The position numbers and the translations under genes are program-made. From Hoeflea algicola (GTDB lineage Bacteria > Pseudomonadota > Alphaproteobacteria > Rhizobiales > Rhizobiaceae), in the NCBI RefSeq assembly GCF_026619415.1, contig NZ_JAOVZR010000001.1, forward strand, positions 4,262,501 through 4,326,500: a DNA stretch of 64,000 nt, read 5' to 3'. Of this stretch, positions 1 through 8,670 are shown in pieces. Positions within the stretch are counted from its first letter, which is position 1. Each line of letters opens with the position of its first letter. The notes beneath the pieces were generated by a model. It was not told where the DNA came from. It saw nothing but the letters and a program-made list of their open reading frames with translations, and did no database searches.

Positions 1-848
1 AGTTCAAGGAACTGGTCGAGGCCGCAGCGCCGTCACTGGAAGTCCAGGTTCACCTCAATGCGACGCTGTTTGACCAGGGCACCGAAATCGCCGCCATGCA
101 GCGCGGCAATCTCGAGGTCGGCATGATCTCGCCGCAGGACGTAGCCAGCTACATTCCCGAATATTCGGTCTTCACTGCCGGCTACCTGCTGCGTGACGCC
201 GCCCACATGCACAAGGTGTTTGGTGACAGCGACGTCGGCAAGGAATACCGCGGACGTGTTTCCAAGGAGATGGACGTCACCATTCTCGGTTCGCAATATC
301 TCGGCACACGCCACGTGATCCTGCGCAAGGCCAAGGATGTTAAGACACCGGCCGACCTCGCCGGCCTCAAGCTGCGCGTTCCCGGTTCCGATACCTGGCA
401 GTTCCTGGGCAGCGCGCTCGGCGCAAACCCGACTCCGATTGCCTTTGACGAGGTTTATCTGGCACTCTCGACGGGTACGGTCGATGGCCTTGAAAACCCC
501 ATTGGCGACATGCTCGCTGCCAAGTTCTATGAAGTCAGCGAACAGCTCGTCCTCACCGCCCACATGGTCGCGCCGCTGTTCTTCGCCATGTCCAACTCGT
601 TCTGGGATGGGTTGACTGACGAGGAAAAGAAGGCGGTAAGCGATGCGGTTGCCGCACAGTCGACCTTGGTCGATGAAGGCACCCTCGCCACAGAAGCCGA
701 AGGCACCAGCCTGCTCGAATCCAATGGCCTGAAAGTCACCACGCCGGATCTCGAAGCCTTCCGCAAGCATGTCCAGGGTGTCTATCTGGAAAGTGATTAT
801 GCCAAGGAATGGCCCGCTGGGCTGATCGACCGCATCAACGCGCTGTAA
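1..848 (+). CDS. dctP: TRAP transporter substrate-binding protein DctP (5' partial)
   Basis: Periplasmic solute receptor of a TRAP (DctPQM) secondary transporter. The frame is open from base 3 at the left edge, so the signal peptide and roughly the first 50-60 residues lie outside the window; about 281 residues are visible. Typical DctP landmarks are present: the stretch around GLKLRVPG followed by the turn before W-x-x-L-G, and the conserved QKYYEV-like segment here seen as AKFYEVSEQLVLTAH. The gene is followed by the small and large membrane subunits on the same strand. The ligand cannot be read from sequence; family members bind C4-dicarboxylates, sialic acid and other organic acids. The nearby SDR/ACAD/kinase genes suggest an organic or hydroxy acid, which is inference. 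Confidence 0.9.
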   Translation, partial: FKELVEAAAPSLEVQVHLNATLFDQGTEIAAMQRGNLEVGMISPQDVASYIPEYSVFTAGYLLRDAAHMHKVFGDSDVGKEYRGRVSKEMDVTILGSQYLGTRHVILRKAKDVKTPADLAGLKLRVPGSDTWQFLGSALGANPTPIAFDEVYLALSTGTVDGLENPIGDMLAAKFYEVSEQLVLTAHMVAPLFFAMSNSFWDGLTDEEKKAVSDAVAAQSTLVDEGTLATEAEGTSLLESNGLKVTTPDLEAFRKHVQGVYLESDYAKEWPAGLIDRINAL

Positions 849-887
849 GGCGCCGCAGAAGCTCAATCGGTAACAATCTCAGTATGA

Positions 888-912
888 CGCCACGGCCATC
901 ATGGCCGTGGCG
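888..912 (+). repeat. Intercistronic hairpin between dctP and dctQ
   Basis: A 12-bp perfect inverted repeat (arms cgccacggccat and atggccgtggcg around a single C) lies 40 bases after the dctP stop. There is no T-run, so it looks like an mRNA-stabilising or attenuating hairpin that raises receptor over membrane-subunit expression. It occupies the ATG at 884, which argues for the GTG at 932 as the start of dctQ. Confidence 0.6.
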
Positions 913-931
913 CAGCTACCGGAGTGGCAGG

Positions 932-1414
932 GTGATCAAAAAATTCTGGGGGTTTGTGACCAAGTCGGCGGAGGTCTTTTGTGTCCTCGGCTTCGCCGCA
1001 TTGTTCACCATTTTCATTGTGCAAGTATTCTTCCGTTATGTGCTCAACGACCCATTGTCCTGGACACAGGAAGTTGCCGGCATGCTTTACGTGTGGATTG
1101 TCTGTGTGGGCTCAGCGACCATCGTCAAGGAGCGCGAACATGTTTCGTTCGATCTGCTGTACGAAAGCGTCAGCCCTCACAAGCGCAGGATTTTGGCACT
1201 GCTGGGCACCGGACTGATCCTCATCATCCTGCTTGTCTCAGCCTATGGCAATTACGACTACATCGCGTTTACCGCGCGCCAGAAGTCGCCGACGCTGCGG
1301 CTTCCAATGACCATGGTCTTCGGCGCTTTCGGTGTTTTCCTGGTGCTTCTAATCGTCAACTCGGCAGTTCGTATCCATCGCCTTGTGCGGGGCGACTGGG
1401 AACGGGAACTGTAA
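932..1414 (+). CDS. dctQ: TRAP transporter small permease DctQ
   Basis: Small membrane subunit of the TRAP transporter, about 160 residues with four predicted membrane helices. The family hallmark is visible as FFRYVLNDPLSWTQEVAGMLYVW, including the conserved W-T-x-E motif (described here in pieces). I chose the GTG at 932 because GGAG sits 7 bases upstream and because the in-frame ATG at 884 falls in a strong hairpin; that ATG stays possible. The stop is 1 base before the ATG of dctM, so the two are translated together. It forms the membrane complex with DctM and takes ligand from DctP. Confidence 0.88.
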   Translation: MIKKFWGFVTKSAEVFCVLGFAALFTIFIVQVFFRYVLNDPLSWTQEVAGMLYVWIVCVGSATIVKEREHVSFDLLYESVSPHKRRILALLGTGLILIILLVSAYGNYDYIAFTARQKSPTLRLPMTMVFGAFGVFLVLLIVNSAVRIHRLVRGDWEREL

Positions 1415-1415
1415 A

Positions 1416-2702
1416 ATGAGTTTTGCTGCAGCTTTTATGATGGTGCTGTTCCTTGTGGCCGGCGGCATCGGCGTGCCGATCGGTTTCGCCATGATTGTCA
1501 GCGGGTTTGGCTATCTTCTGATTACCGGCAGCGATCTCGGACTGGTTGCCGCACAGGGCATCAATGGACTGTTTTCGTCTTTCATTCTTCTCGCGGTCCC
1601 GCTTTTCATTTTTGCCGCCGAAGTGATGACCTCCTCGAGTATTTCCAACCGTCTGCTGCAATTTGTGATCCTGATTGTTGGTCGGGTGCGCGGCGGGCTG
1701 GCCTATGTCAACATCATCGTCAGCATCATCTTCGCCGGCATGAGCGGCAGCGCGCTGGCCGACGCCGCCGGTCCGGGCAAGTTGATGATCGACATGATGA
1801 CGCGCGACAACCGTTATCCGCGTGCCTTTGCCGGCGCGTTGACGGCTGCCTCGGCAACCATCGGGCCGATCATCCCGCCGTCAATTCCGATGGTGATCTA
1901 TGGCGCGATCTCGGGAACATCGATCGGCGCGCTGTTTCTCGCCGGCATCATTCCCGGATTGCTGATGGGGCTGGTGCTGGCGATCCAGACCTTCATCGTC
2001 GCCCGGCGCCGGAATTTCCCGGTCGAGGAAAAGTTCACCTTGCCCGAGGCGGGGCGGATCTCGGTGCGGGCCGTGCCGCCGCTGTTGCTGCCCGTCATTC
2101 TGCTCGGTGGCATCTATTCGGGGGCGGTGACCCCGACCGAGGCCGCCGCGGTGGCGGCACTCTATGCCATTTTCCTGGCAATCGCCTTTCGCGACATGAC
2201 CTTTGCGTCGATGTGGCAGACGTTGCTGGCCTCGGCCCGCGGCACGGCGATTGTTGCTATCACCGTGGTTGGTGCGTTATTCTTCAACTATGTGGTGGCC
2301 GGCGAGCAGATTCCGAACTTGGTGGCGGACTGGATAGCTTCCATGTCGCTCTCGCCACTGGCCTTTCTGCTGGTTACGGCTTTGTTGTTCCTGCTGCTCG
2401 GCGCGGTGTTCGATACCCTGTTGATGCTGCTGGTGATGGTGCCGATCCTGTTGCCATCGGTTCATGCGCTGGGCATCGATCCGGTGCATTTCGGGGTGGT
2501 CGTCATCGTCAACATGATGATCGGCCTCATCACCCCGCCCTATGGCGAGTTGCTGTTCCTGATCGGTGGCGTTTCCAAGATACCGCTGGCCGAACTGATA
2601 CGCGAAATCTGGGGCTTCATCTTGACGCTGCTGATCGCGCTACTGCTGATCATCCTGTTTCCTGAACTGGTCCTGTTCATTCCGCAGGCTGCGGGTTACT
2701 GA
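1416..2702 (+). CDS. dctM: TRAP transporter large permease DctM
   Basis: Large, roughly 12-helix membrane subunit of the TRAP transporter, 428 residues, the usual length. The sequence shows the typical P-x-F-x-x-x-x-G-x-x-M-x-S-S region after helix 2, the GMSGSALADAA motif and the PPSIPMVIYG motif, both shared by DctM proteins. The ATG at 1416 follows the dctQ stop directly. Transport is driven by the sodium gradient in characterised members. It ends 76 bases before the convergent TetR gene, with no obvious terminator between. Confidence 0.93.
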   Translation: MSFAAAFMMVLFLVAGGIGVPIGFAMIVSGFGYLLITGSDLGLVAAQGINGLFSSFILLAVPLFIFAAEVMTSSSISNRLLQFVILIVGRVRGGLAYVNIIVSIIFAGMSGSALADAAGPGKLMIDMMTRDNRYPRAFAGALTAASATIGPIIPPSIPMVIYGAISGTSIGALFLAGIIPGLLMGLVLAIQTFIVARRRNFPVEEKFTLPEAGRISVRAVPPLLLPVILLGGIYSGAVTPTEAAAVAALYAIFLAIAFRDMTFASMWQTLLASARGTAIVAITVVGALFFNYVVAGEQIPNLVADWIASMSLSPLAFLLVTALLFLLLGAVFDTLLMLLVMVPILLPSVHALGIDPVHFGVVVIVNMMIGLITPPYGELLFLIGGVSKIPLAELIREIWGFILTLLIALLLIILFPELVLFIPQAAGY

Positions 2703-2778
2703 CCGGACAGGGGACTTCGAACGGATCATTCGGCAGGCGAACAAAGTACGTCAACATCGGCATTCTGCCCACCGTCAA

Positions 2779-3474
2779 TTATGGCTTTTCCGCCAGCAGG
2801 CCGGTCTCGACGAAGTCGCATACAGCGCCGGCATAGGCAGCGGCGGCAATGTTACGTTTTCGGTATTTGCCGCGCTTGACATACCAATCCTGCAACAGCG
2901 GTTTGATCAACGCTGCGGTGAGCGAGGGGTCTTCGATCTTGAACGCGCCGGTCCTGACACCCTGGTGCAGAACCGAGGCGATGGCGGCTTCGGTTGCGGC
3001 TTCGCTCTCGACCGCGGTTCTGCGGTTGGCGGCGGGAAAGTTCTTGGCCTCCATGAAGGCGAAGGCGAACCAGGGTTGCATGATTTCCGTAAGCGCGATG
3101 TGACGCTCGATCAGCCAGCGTAGATGCGCGCGCGGATCATTGGCGATGGCCTCAGGCGGCTCGGCAATGATCTCCATTGCGCTGGAGGTGACAGCCTCAA
3201 GGATCATCGACAATAACGTGATCTTGTTGTCGAAATAGGCGTAGAGCCCGCCCATGCTGATGCCGGAGACGCGTGACAGGTCTCTCAGCGACGCTGCATG
3301 AAACCCCTTCTCGTTTGAGAGCTTGATTGTTGCCTCGCAAATCCGCACGAGGTTTGTAACCGCGACCGCTTCCTTCTGCACCTTGATGGTGGCACTGTGC
3401 CGACGATACATGCGCGCGCACAGGGCGGTGTTGGAATATTCGTTGCGCAACTGTTTGTCCGGGCTCTGCTGCAT
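2779..3474 (-). CDS. TetR/AcrR family transcriptional regulator
   Basis: Predicted one-component repressor of 231 residues. The N-terminal TetR helix-turn-helix spans about residues 45-90, with the signature G-F-H-A-A-S-L-R-D-L followed by G-I-S-M-G-G-L-Y-A-Y-F-D-N-K, a nearly perfect TetR recognition-helix match. The N-terminus is longer than usual by about 35 residues, rich in charged residues. The C-terminal ligand domain is not assignable. The ATG at 3474 has AGGAAGAG just upstream; a longer reading to 3660 has no ribosome site. It is divergent from the SDR-ACAD-kinase operon and a 14-bp palindrome lies between them, so it probably represses that operon and possibly itself, released by an acyl-CoA or hydroxy-acid ligand (inference). 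Confidence 0.88.
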   Translation of the reverse strand: MQQSPDKQLRNEYSNTALCARMYRRHSATIKVQKEAVAVTNLVRICEATIKLSNEKGFHAASLRDLSRVSGISMGGLYAYFDNKITLLSMILEAVTSSAMEIIAEPPEAIANDPRAHLRWLIERHIALTEIMQPWFAFAFMEAKNFPAANRRTAVESEAATEAAIASVLHQGVRTGAFKIEDPSLTAALIKPLLQDWYVKRGKYRKRNIAAAAYAGAVCDFVETGLLAEKP

Positions 3475-3720
3475 CGTCTCTTCCTGCCGTCCTTGATTAT
3501 TGATGCGGATTTTTTCCGCGCATTGGCCCGTGCCACCTCTGACACGCGTTCGCTTCATTCTGACGCCTGCCCGATCAACCGGTCGGTTGCTGCCATGCCC
3601 AGGGCCCAGATTCACAAAATCACATTCACTTTTGCAAGCTCGAATCGAACTTGGTTTCAAACCGTGGTGTTTGGCAAGAATTGCATCCTGTCTTGCATCT
3701 TAAATGGAAATCAGCAATAA

Positions 3721-3734
3721 AGCGAGCGCTCGCT
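3721..3734. promoter_or_regulatory. Candidate TetR operator, perfect 14-bp palindrome
   Basis: agcgagcgctcgct is a perfect palindrome 18 bases before the SDR start codon and within the only divergent promoter region of the TetR gene. Its form (AGCGAGC-GCTCGCT) resembles operators of TetR regulators of acyl-CoA metabolism. Its position close to the ribosome site would let a bound repressor block transcription of the operon. Confidence 0.6.
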
Positions 3735-3751
3735 CGAAAAAGGAAATCTAC

Positions 3752-4507
3752 ATGACAATTTTACCCCTCGCCGGCAAGGCCGCCCTGATTACCGGTGCAT
3801 CCGGCGGGCTCGGGTTGCACTTCGCCAAACTGCTGGCGCGCAACGGCGCCGAAGTCACGCTTGCGGCCAGACGGATGGCCAAGCTTACGACCGCATGTGA
3901 GGACATTCGCGCCTCGGGCGGCACCGCCGATGCACTTGAAATGGATGTTTCCGACGGCGCTTCGGTAACCGCGGCGCTGGCCTCGGTTGAGCGGCCCTTC
4001 GATATTCTCGTCAACAATGCCGGCATCAGTGGCGAGGGCCGTGCGCTCGACATGGACGAGGCTGAATTTGATGCTGTGGTCGATACCAATCTCAAGGGCT
4101 CGTTTCTTGTCGCCCAGAGTGTGGCGCGCAGCCTGAAAGCGGCGCAACGTGGCGGTGCCATCGTCAATGTCGCCTCCATCCTCGGCATTCGGGCGGGTGG
4201 CGGGGTCAGCGCCTACAGTGCCTCCAAGGCGGGGTTGATTCATCTGACCAAGGTGCTGGCGCTGGAATTGGCCGGCGACAACATCCGCGTCAACGCCCTC
4301 TGCCCCGGCTATATCGAGACCGACATCAACCGCGCATTTTTCGAAACTGCGGCGGGGCAGGCACTGATCAAGCGGATTCCGCAACGTCGTCTCGGACGCC
4401 CCGAGGATCTCGACGGAGCTCTGCTTCTGTTGCTCGGCGACGCCGGCGCCTACATCACCGGTACCACCCTTGTCGCCGACGGCGGCCATCTCGTTTCATC
4501 TCTGTGA
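3752..4507 (+). CDS. SDR-family oxidoreductase (FabG-like)
   Basis: NAD(P)-dependent short-chain dehydrogenase of 251 residues, the classical SDR length. The Rossmann motif TGASGGLG is near residue 13-20, followed by NNAG near 87-90, the catalytic Ser in VNVASI and the YSASK catalytic motif, then the PGYIETD substrate-loop motif. The start at 3752 follows AAAGGAAA. It is the first gene of a tight operon with an acyl-CoA dehydrogenase and an APH-like kinase (8-base gap to the next start). In that setting it could oxidise a 3-hydroxyacyl-CoA, like LvaD in levulinate catabolism; a plain alcohol substrate is also possible. Confidence 0.9.
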   Translation: MTILPLAGKAALITGASGGLGLHFAKLLARNGAEVTLAARRMAKLTTACEDIRASGGTADALEMDVSDGASVTAALASVERPFDILVNNAGISGEGRALDMDEAEFDAVVDTNLKGSFLVAQSVARSLKAAQRGGAIVNVASILGIRAGGGVSAYSASKAGLIHLTKVLALELAGDNIRVNALCPGYIETDINRAFFETAAGQALIKRIPQRRLGRPEDLDGALLLLLGDAGAYITGTTLVADGGHLVSSL

Positions 4508-4515
4508 GGTCCACC

Positions 4516-5730
4516 ATGGATTATACCATCTCCCCCGAAGTCGAAGGCTATCGCGCCCGCATCGCCACCTTTGTCGAAAACCGCGTTCTGCCGCTGGAAT
4601 CCGACAAGGCGAACTATGACGGCCACGGAAATATCCGGCTCGACCTGCTTGACGAACTCCGCGCCCAGGCAAAGGCGGAAGGCCTGTGGTGCCTTCAACT
4701 CAAGCCGGAAACCGGTGGCGCTGGGCTCGGCAAGGTCGGCATGGCGGTCTGCTATGAAGAGATGAACCGCTCGATCTTCGGCCCGTTGGTGTTCAATTCA
4801 AGCGCACCGGACGATGGCAACATGATGGTGCTCGAGGCGATGGGGACCGAAGCGCAGAAGCAACGCTGGCTGGAGCCGATCGTCAGTGGCCAGGTCCGGT
4901 CAGTCTTTGCCATGACCGAGCCGGCGCCGGGCAGCGGGTCCGATCCTTCGATGATGATGACCCGCGCCGAGCGCGATGGTGATGTCTACAGGATCACCGG
5001 GCGCAAATGGTTCATTACGGGCGCCGACGGAGCTAGTCACTTCATCCTGATGGCCCGCACTTCAAACGATCCGCGTCGCGGTCTGACCGCTTTCCTGTTC
5101 CACAAGGACACACCGGGCTGGCGGATCATCCGCCGCATTCCGATCATGGGGCCGGAAGAGCATGGCGGCCATTGCGAAATCGAGTTTGACGGTATGGAGG
5201 TTCCGGCCTCCGACATTCTCGGCGGCGAAGGCCGCGGCCTCAAGGTGACCCAGGTTCGTCTTGGCATCGCACGGCTGACCCATTGCATGCGCTGGCTCGG
5301 CCTGTCCAAGCGCTGCGTCGAGATCGCGCGCGAATATGCCGAACGGCGTGAAGGTTTCGGCGTGCGGCTGGCCGACCGGGAAACCGTTCAGGTGATGCTT
5401 GGCGACCTCGCCATGCAGATCGAGATCGGCCGTCTGCTGGTCATGAAGGCTGCCTGGGAACTTGATCAGGGACGGTTTGCCAAGAAAGAAGTGTCGATGG
5501 CCAAGGTGCATGTCGCCAATCTGCTGCACAAGGCGGCTGACGTTTCGATCCAGATCAATGGCGGTCGCGGCTATTCTGCCGACACGGTGCTCGAATGGAT
5601 CTATCGTTATGCTCGCCAGGCGCGGCTCGTCGATGGCGCCGACGAGGTCCACAAGATGGTGCTCAACCGGCACCTGGCCGAAGAGGATCGCGACTTCTGG
5701 CGTTGGGATGTCGCTGGACAGGAAGGCTGA
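4516..5730 (+). CDS. Acyl-CoA dehydrogenase family protein
   Basis: Cytoplasmic FAD-dependent acyl-CoA dehydrogenase of 404 residues. The central FAD-binding motif is clear as AMTEPAPGSGSDPS with the downstream W-F-I-T-G-A, and the C-terminal helical domain carries QINGGRGYSADTVLEWIYRYAR-like sequence (in pieces), the usual FAD/dimer contact. The ATG at 4516 is 8 bases after the SDR stop and has a GTGAGGT ribosome site. ACADs next to APH-like kinases correspond to the two halves of mammalian ACAD10/ACAD11 and to LvaC/LvaA, in which the ACAD acts on a 4-phosphoryloxy acyl-CoA rather than performing classical beta-oxidation. That specific role is inference from context; the family assignment is firm. 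Confidence 0.93.
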   Translation: MDYTISPEVEGYRARIATFVENRVLPLESDKANYDGHGNIRLDLLDELRAQAKAEGLWCLQLKPETGGAGLGKVGMAVCYEEMNRSIFGPLVFNSSAPDDGNMMVLEAMGTEAQKQRWLEPIVSGQVRSVFAMTEPAPGSGSDPSMMMTRAERDGDVYRITGRKWFITGADGASHFILMARTSNDPRRGLTAFLFHKDTPGWRIIRRIPIMGPEEHGGHCEIEFDGMEVPASDILGGEGRGLKVTQVRLGIARLTHCMRWLGLSKRCVEIAREYAERREGFGVRLADRETVQVMLGDLAMQIEIGRLLVMKAAWELDQGRFAKKEVSMAKVHVANLLHKAADVSIQINGGRGYSADTVLEWIYRYARQARLVDGADEVHKMVLNRHLAEEDRDFWRWDVAGQEG

Positions 5731-5735
5731 CCCAG

Positions 5736-6782
5736 GTGCAGGAGCAACCCGAAACAGTCATCGCCGGTCCGGTCGATTTCGATCCGGCAGTGCTCGTCAC
5801 CTATCTGACCGGACGCTTTGGCGCAGCCAACCTGTCACTTGAACGCATATCCGGTGGGCAATCCAATCCGACCTATTTCGTCGGCTGGGGCGAACGTCAG
5901 ATGGTGTTGCGGAAGCAGCCCAATGGACCAATTTTGCGCGGGGCACACGCCATCGACCGAGAGCATCGGGTGCTGGAGGCGCTGGCGCCAACCGGCGTGC
6001 CGGTGCCTGTGCCTTTACTCTATGAGCGTGACGCGGAAATATTGGGCACGCCATTCTATCTGATGCAGCGGCTGCAGGGCAGGGTGTTCCACGATGCCGC
6101 GCTGCCAGGCATGGATATAGCCGAGCGCCACGACATCTACATGGCTATGGCTGATGTCATGGCCAAGCTCCATGCGGTGGACCCATCGTCTGTCGGGCTT
6201 GGCGATTTCGGCCGCCCCGGAAATTATTTCGAACGCCAGATCGCCCGCTGGACCAGTCAGCTTGAACAATCGACTGGCGATGTGGTGCCCCATCTAGCAG
6301 ATGTTGGCAAATGGCTGGGTGAACGGGTGCCGGCTGATGACGGCCGCGTTGCCATTGCCCATGGCGACTACCGGCTCGGCAATCTGATCTTCCATCCCGA
6401 CCGCGCCGAGGTGATCGGCATTCTCGACTGGGAACTGGCTACGCTCGGCCATCCGCTGGCCGATCTCGGCTATTGCTGCATTCCCTGGCATACCACGCCG
6501 GACGAATATGGCGGCATCCTGGGCATGCAATCGGCCACGGCGGGCATTCCGACACAGGCCGAATTCACCGCGCGCTATTTTGCCCAATCTGCAGCCGGCG
6601 GACGGCTGGATCCGTTCCATGTGGTGTTTTCGCTGTTTCGCTTTGCGGTGATCTTTATCGGCGTGGTCGATCGCGCTCGGGCCGGAAACGCCGCCGCTGC
6701 CGATGCCGCCAAGCTTGCGCCGATGGCGGCGCGGCTGGCCGTGCGGGCCCGCGAAATAATCAACGGCGAACGCGCCTGGTAG
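5736..6782 (+). CDS. APH-family kinase (ACAD10/11-type phosphotransferase)
   Basis: Aminoglycoside-phosphotransferase-fold kinase of 348 residues. The Brenner motif HGDYRLGNLIF (catalytic Asp, metal Asn) is followed by GILDWELATLGHPLADLGY, giving the DWE magnesium motif and the ACAD10/11-type extension. The N-lobe shows SGGQSNPTYFV, a glycine-rich nucleotide loop. The start is a GTG at 5736 with GGAAGG upstream, 5 bases past the ACAD stop. Antibiotic resistance is unlikely: this subfamily is always found with acyl-CoA dehydrogenases, and LvaA of Pseudomonas putida phosphorylates 4-hydroxyacyl-CoA. It closes the operon before a strong terminator. Confidence 0.88.
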   Translation: MQEQPETVIAGPVDFDPAVLVTYLTGRFGAANLSLERISGGQSNPTYFVGWGERQMVLRKQPNGPILRGAHAIDREHRVLEALAPTGVPVPVPLLYERDAEILGTPFYLMQRLQGRVFHDAALPGMDIAERHDIYMAMADVMAKLHAVDPSSVGLGDFGRPGNYFERQIARWTSQLEQSTGDVVPHLADVGKWLGERVPADDGRVAIAHGDYRLGNLIFHPDRAEVIGILDWELATLGHPLADLGYCCIPWHTTPDEYGGILGMQSATAGIPTQAEFTARYFAQSAAGGRLDPFHVVFSLFRFAVIFIGVVDRARAGNAAAADAAKLAPMAARLAVRAREIINGERAW

Positions 6783-6801
6783 CGGCCATCAGGCAATGAA
6801 A

Positions 6802-6834
6802 ACGGCGCGCCCACACCGGGTGCCGGCGCGCCGT
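6802..6834. terminator. Bidirectional rho-independent terminator
   Basis: A 10-bp GC-rich stem (acggcgcgcc / ggcgcgccgt) with a 13-base loop is flanked by AAAA on the left and AAAA on the right. It lies exactly between the convergent kinase and FAD-oxidase genes and can serve both. The T-runs are short. Confidence 0.75.
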
Positions 6835-6844
6835 AAAACGCTGG

Positions 6845-8452
6845 TCAGCGTCTTGGGACCTTGTCGAGGCCGAGCATGCCCGGGTTCATCAGGCGCTGCG
6901 GATCGAGCGCGCCCTTGATCGCCTCAAGCATGGCATAGGTATCGGGATTGATGATCTCTCGGAACGGGTAATCTCCCGCCACCTGCCAGCTCACACCGCC
7001 GAGCGAGGCATAGAATTCCTGAGTCCTACGCCGCAACTCGACCACCGCCTGACGCGAGGCGTTGTTGGCGGGCCGGTCGATCCATGGAGCCACCGTTGCC
7101 TCGCCGACGCTTTTTGCGTGCAGCGGCGTGATTTCGTCCATCCAGTAGAACGCCGGTTCGATGAAGAACTCGTTGCCCACGGTCATTGTCATCACCGAAT
7201 AGATGATGCCGTTGCGCTTGAGATAGTCCGCCTCGTCGCGGAAAAAGGCTTCGTTGGCGTCGGCAATCTTCACAGCTTCGCTGAGCGGGAAGACGGCATG
7301 GATCGGAACCCAGCGTTCGCCGTTGCGTCCGAGCATGCCGCGCACCGGCCCGAAGGGTTTGGAACGCATCACCCTGGGCACGCTGTTGGGCAATTCGACG
7401 CCCGTCTGTTTGGCAATGGCGCGCAGCGCTGCAACATTCTCGGCAAGGCCCGACGCCGAGCGCGCTTCGGTAACAATGTGCAGGGTGAAGGCGTGGTCTT
7501 TCAGAAAGGCGGTGCCCGACGTCGCCACCTTGACGGCCTGCTTGACCCCGGAGACAAGCGACTTGGCGGAACTCGCCACATTGCCCAATGCCTGCAAGCC
7601 ATCGGAGAGCTTGTTGACGCTGGCCGAATGCTCGACCTTTGTTCTGTCGATGCCGAAGCCTTCGGACACCAGCCCAGTTTCGGCCATCCGTGTCTGGGTA
7701 AGGGTCATGTCGCTGAATTTGGCGAAGCCGAAAGAAAGATAATCGACCTCTTCGGGTTTCGGCCAGAGGCTGAGCGTTGCCGCGACCTTGATGCCGAAGG
7801 CGCCGTTGTCGCCAAGAAAAATACCGGTGAGATCGGGACCGCCATAGCGGGTGAACGGCTTGGTGCCTTTGCGCCCGCCTGAACCTGTGGTCACGCTGCG
7901 GCCGTCTGCCAGCACCACGGTGACGCCGAGCACGCTGTCGGCAACGGTTCCGTTGAGCGCCGATCCGAAAAACGCGCTGTTTTGCGACAGCGCGCCGCCA
8001 ACCGTTGCGTTGAGACCGGAAAGCGGGCCCCAGTAGCCGGTGCGAAGCCCGGTGCCTTCGAGCGCTGCATTGACCTGTTCCCAGGTGGTGCCGGCTGCGA
8101 CCGTGACATAGCGGTCGGCGGTGTTGACCTCGATGATTTCGTTGAGCTTGCGGGTGTCGATGATCACCGAATCGACCCGGTCGGGAACGTAGCCCTTGGT
8201 GTAGGACATGCCACCGCCGCGCGGTACCACCGACAGCCCGCACTCGGTCGCGGTGCTCACTGCCAGCGCCACCTCCGCCGCGGTCGTCGGCAGGATCACA
8301 GCCAGCGGCGGAATGCCCGGCTGCCAGAACACGTCGTTTGCATAATAGGTCCGGGTTTCGACGTCGTGGCGCACGAGGTCGTCACCGAGCGCCTGACGCA
8401 GCGTTTCCAGCGCCATGAGGTCGTCAGCCCGAATATGTTCACTGATGGTCAT
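6845..8452 (-). CDS. FAD-binding oxidoreductase (GlcD/VAO superfamily)
   Basis: Flavoprotein of 535 residues, predicted to oxidise an alpha-hydroxy acid or a similar alcohol. The PCMH-type FAD domain covers roughly residues 35-230: VPRGGGMSYTKG corresponds to the pyrophosphate-binding loop, and GGALSQNSAFFGS to the second FAD contact. The C-terminus ends with the typical LDPQRLMNPGMLGL segment of FAD-linked oxidases. The start at 8452 follows AGGACAG. It is divergent from the IclR gene, with a perfect 7-3-7 palindrome between them, so it is very likely IclR-controlled. The substrate is not readable; no iron-sulfur partner (GlcF) is next to it. Confidence 0.85.
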   Translation of the reverse strand: MTISEHIRADDLMALETLRQALGDDLVRHDVETRTYYANDVFWQPGIPPLAVILPTTAAEVALAVSTATECGLSVVPRGGGMSYTKGYVPDRVDSVIIDTRKLNEIIEVNTADRYVTVAAGTTWEQVNAALEGTGLRTGYWGPLSGLNATVGGALSQNSAFFGSALNGTVADSVLGVTVVLADGRSVTTGSGGRKGTKPFTRYGGPDLTGIFLGDNGAFGIKVAATLSLWPKPEEVDYLSFGFAKFSDMTLTQTRMAETGLVSEGFGIDRTKVEHSASVNKLSDGLQALGNVASSAKSLVSGVKQAVKVATSGTAFLKDHAFTLHIVTEARSASGLAENVAALRAIAKQTGVELPNSVPRVMRSKPFGPVRGMLGRNGERWVPIHAVFPLSEAVKIADANEAFFRDEADYLKRNGIIYSVMTMTVGNEFFIEPAFYWMDEITPLHAKSVGEATVAPWIDRPANNASRQAVVELRRRTQEFYASLGGVSWQVAGDYPFREIINPDTYAMLEAIKGALDPQRLMNPGMLGLDKVPRR

Positions 8453-8530
8453 CTGTCCTGTCCTCCGCATGCATTCCCGAACGACACGCAAAAAAGTCTG
8501 AAGCTTGCGTGGTGTCAACAGATAAATTAC

Positions 8531-8547
8531 ATTTCATTATATGAAAT
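8531..8547. promoter_or_regulatory. Candidate IclR operator, site 1
   Basis: atttcattatatgaaat is a perfect palindrome (7-3-7) in the AT-rich divergent region between the FAD oxidase and the IclR-family regulator. A related sequence (gtttcaccagatgaacc) lies upstream of the liv operon at 9484-9500. IclR proteins commonly autoregulate from such divergent sites. Confidence 0.6.
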
Positions 8548-8670
8548 TCTGTTCCGATCCACTTGCAGGGCTCCTGCATCTTGGCCAAGCCGGGGCAATG
8601 GGATATCTACATCTCGGGCGCCGCGCGCGGTGCAGCTGATGAAATATTATTCTGGGAAATCAACACGACC

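Noticed and set aside
5736..6782. Aminoglycoside resistance gene
   Set aside because: The fold is shared, but the ACAD neighbour and the DWELATLGHPLADLGY segment place it with ACAD-associated kinases.
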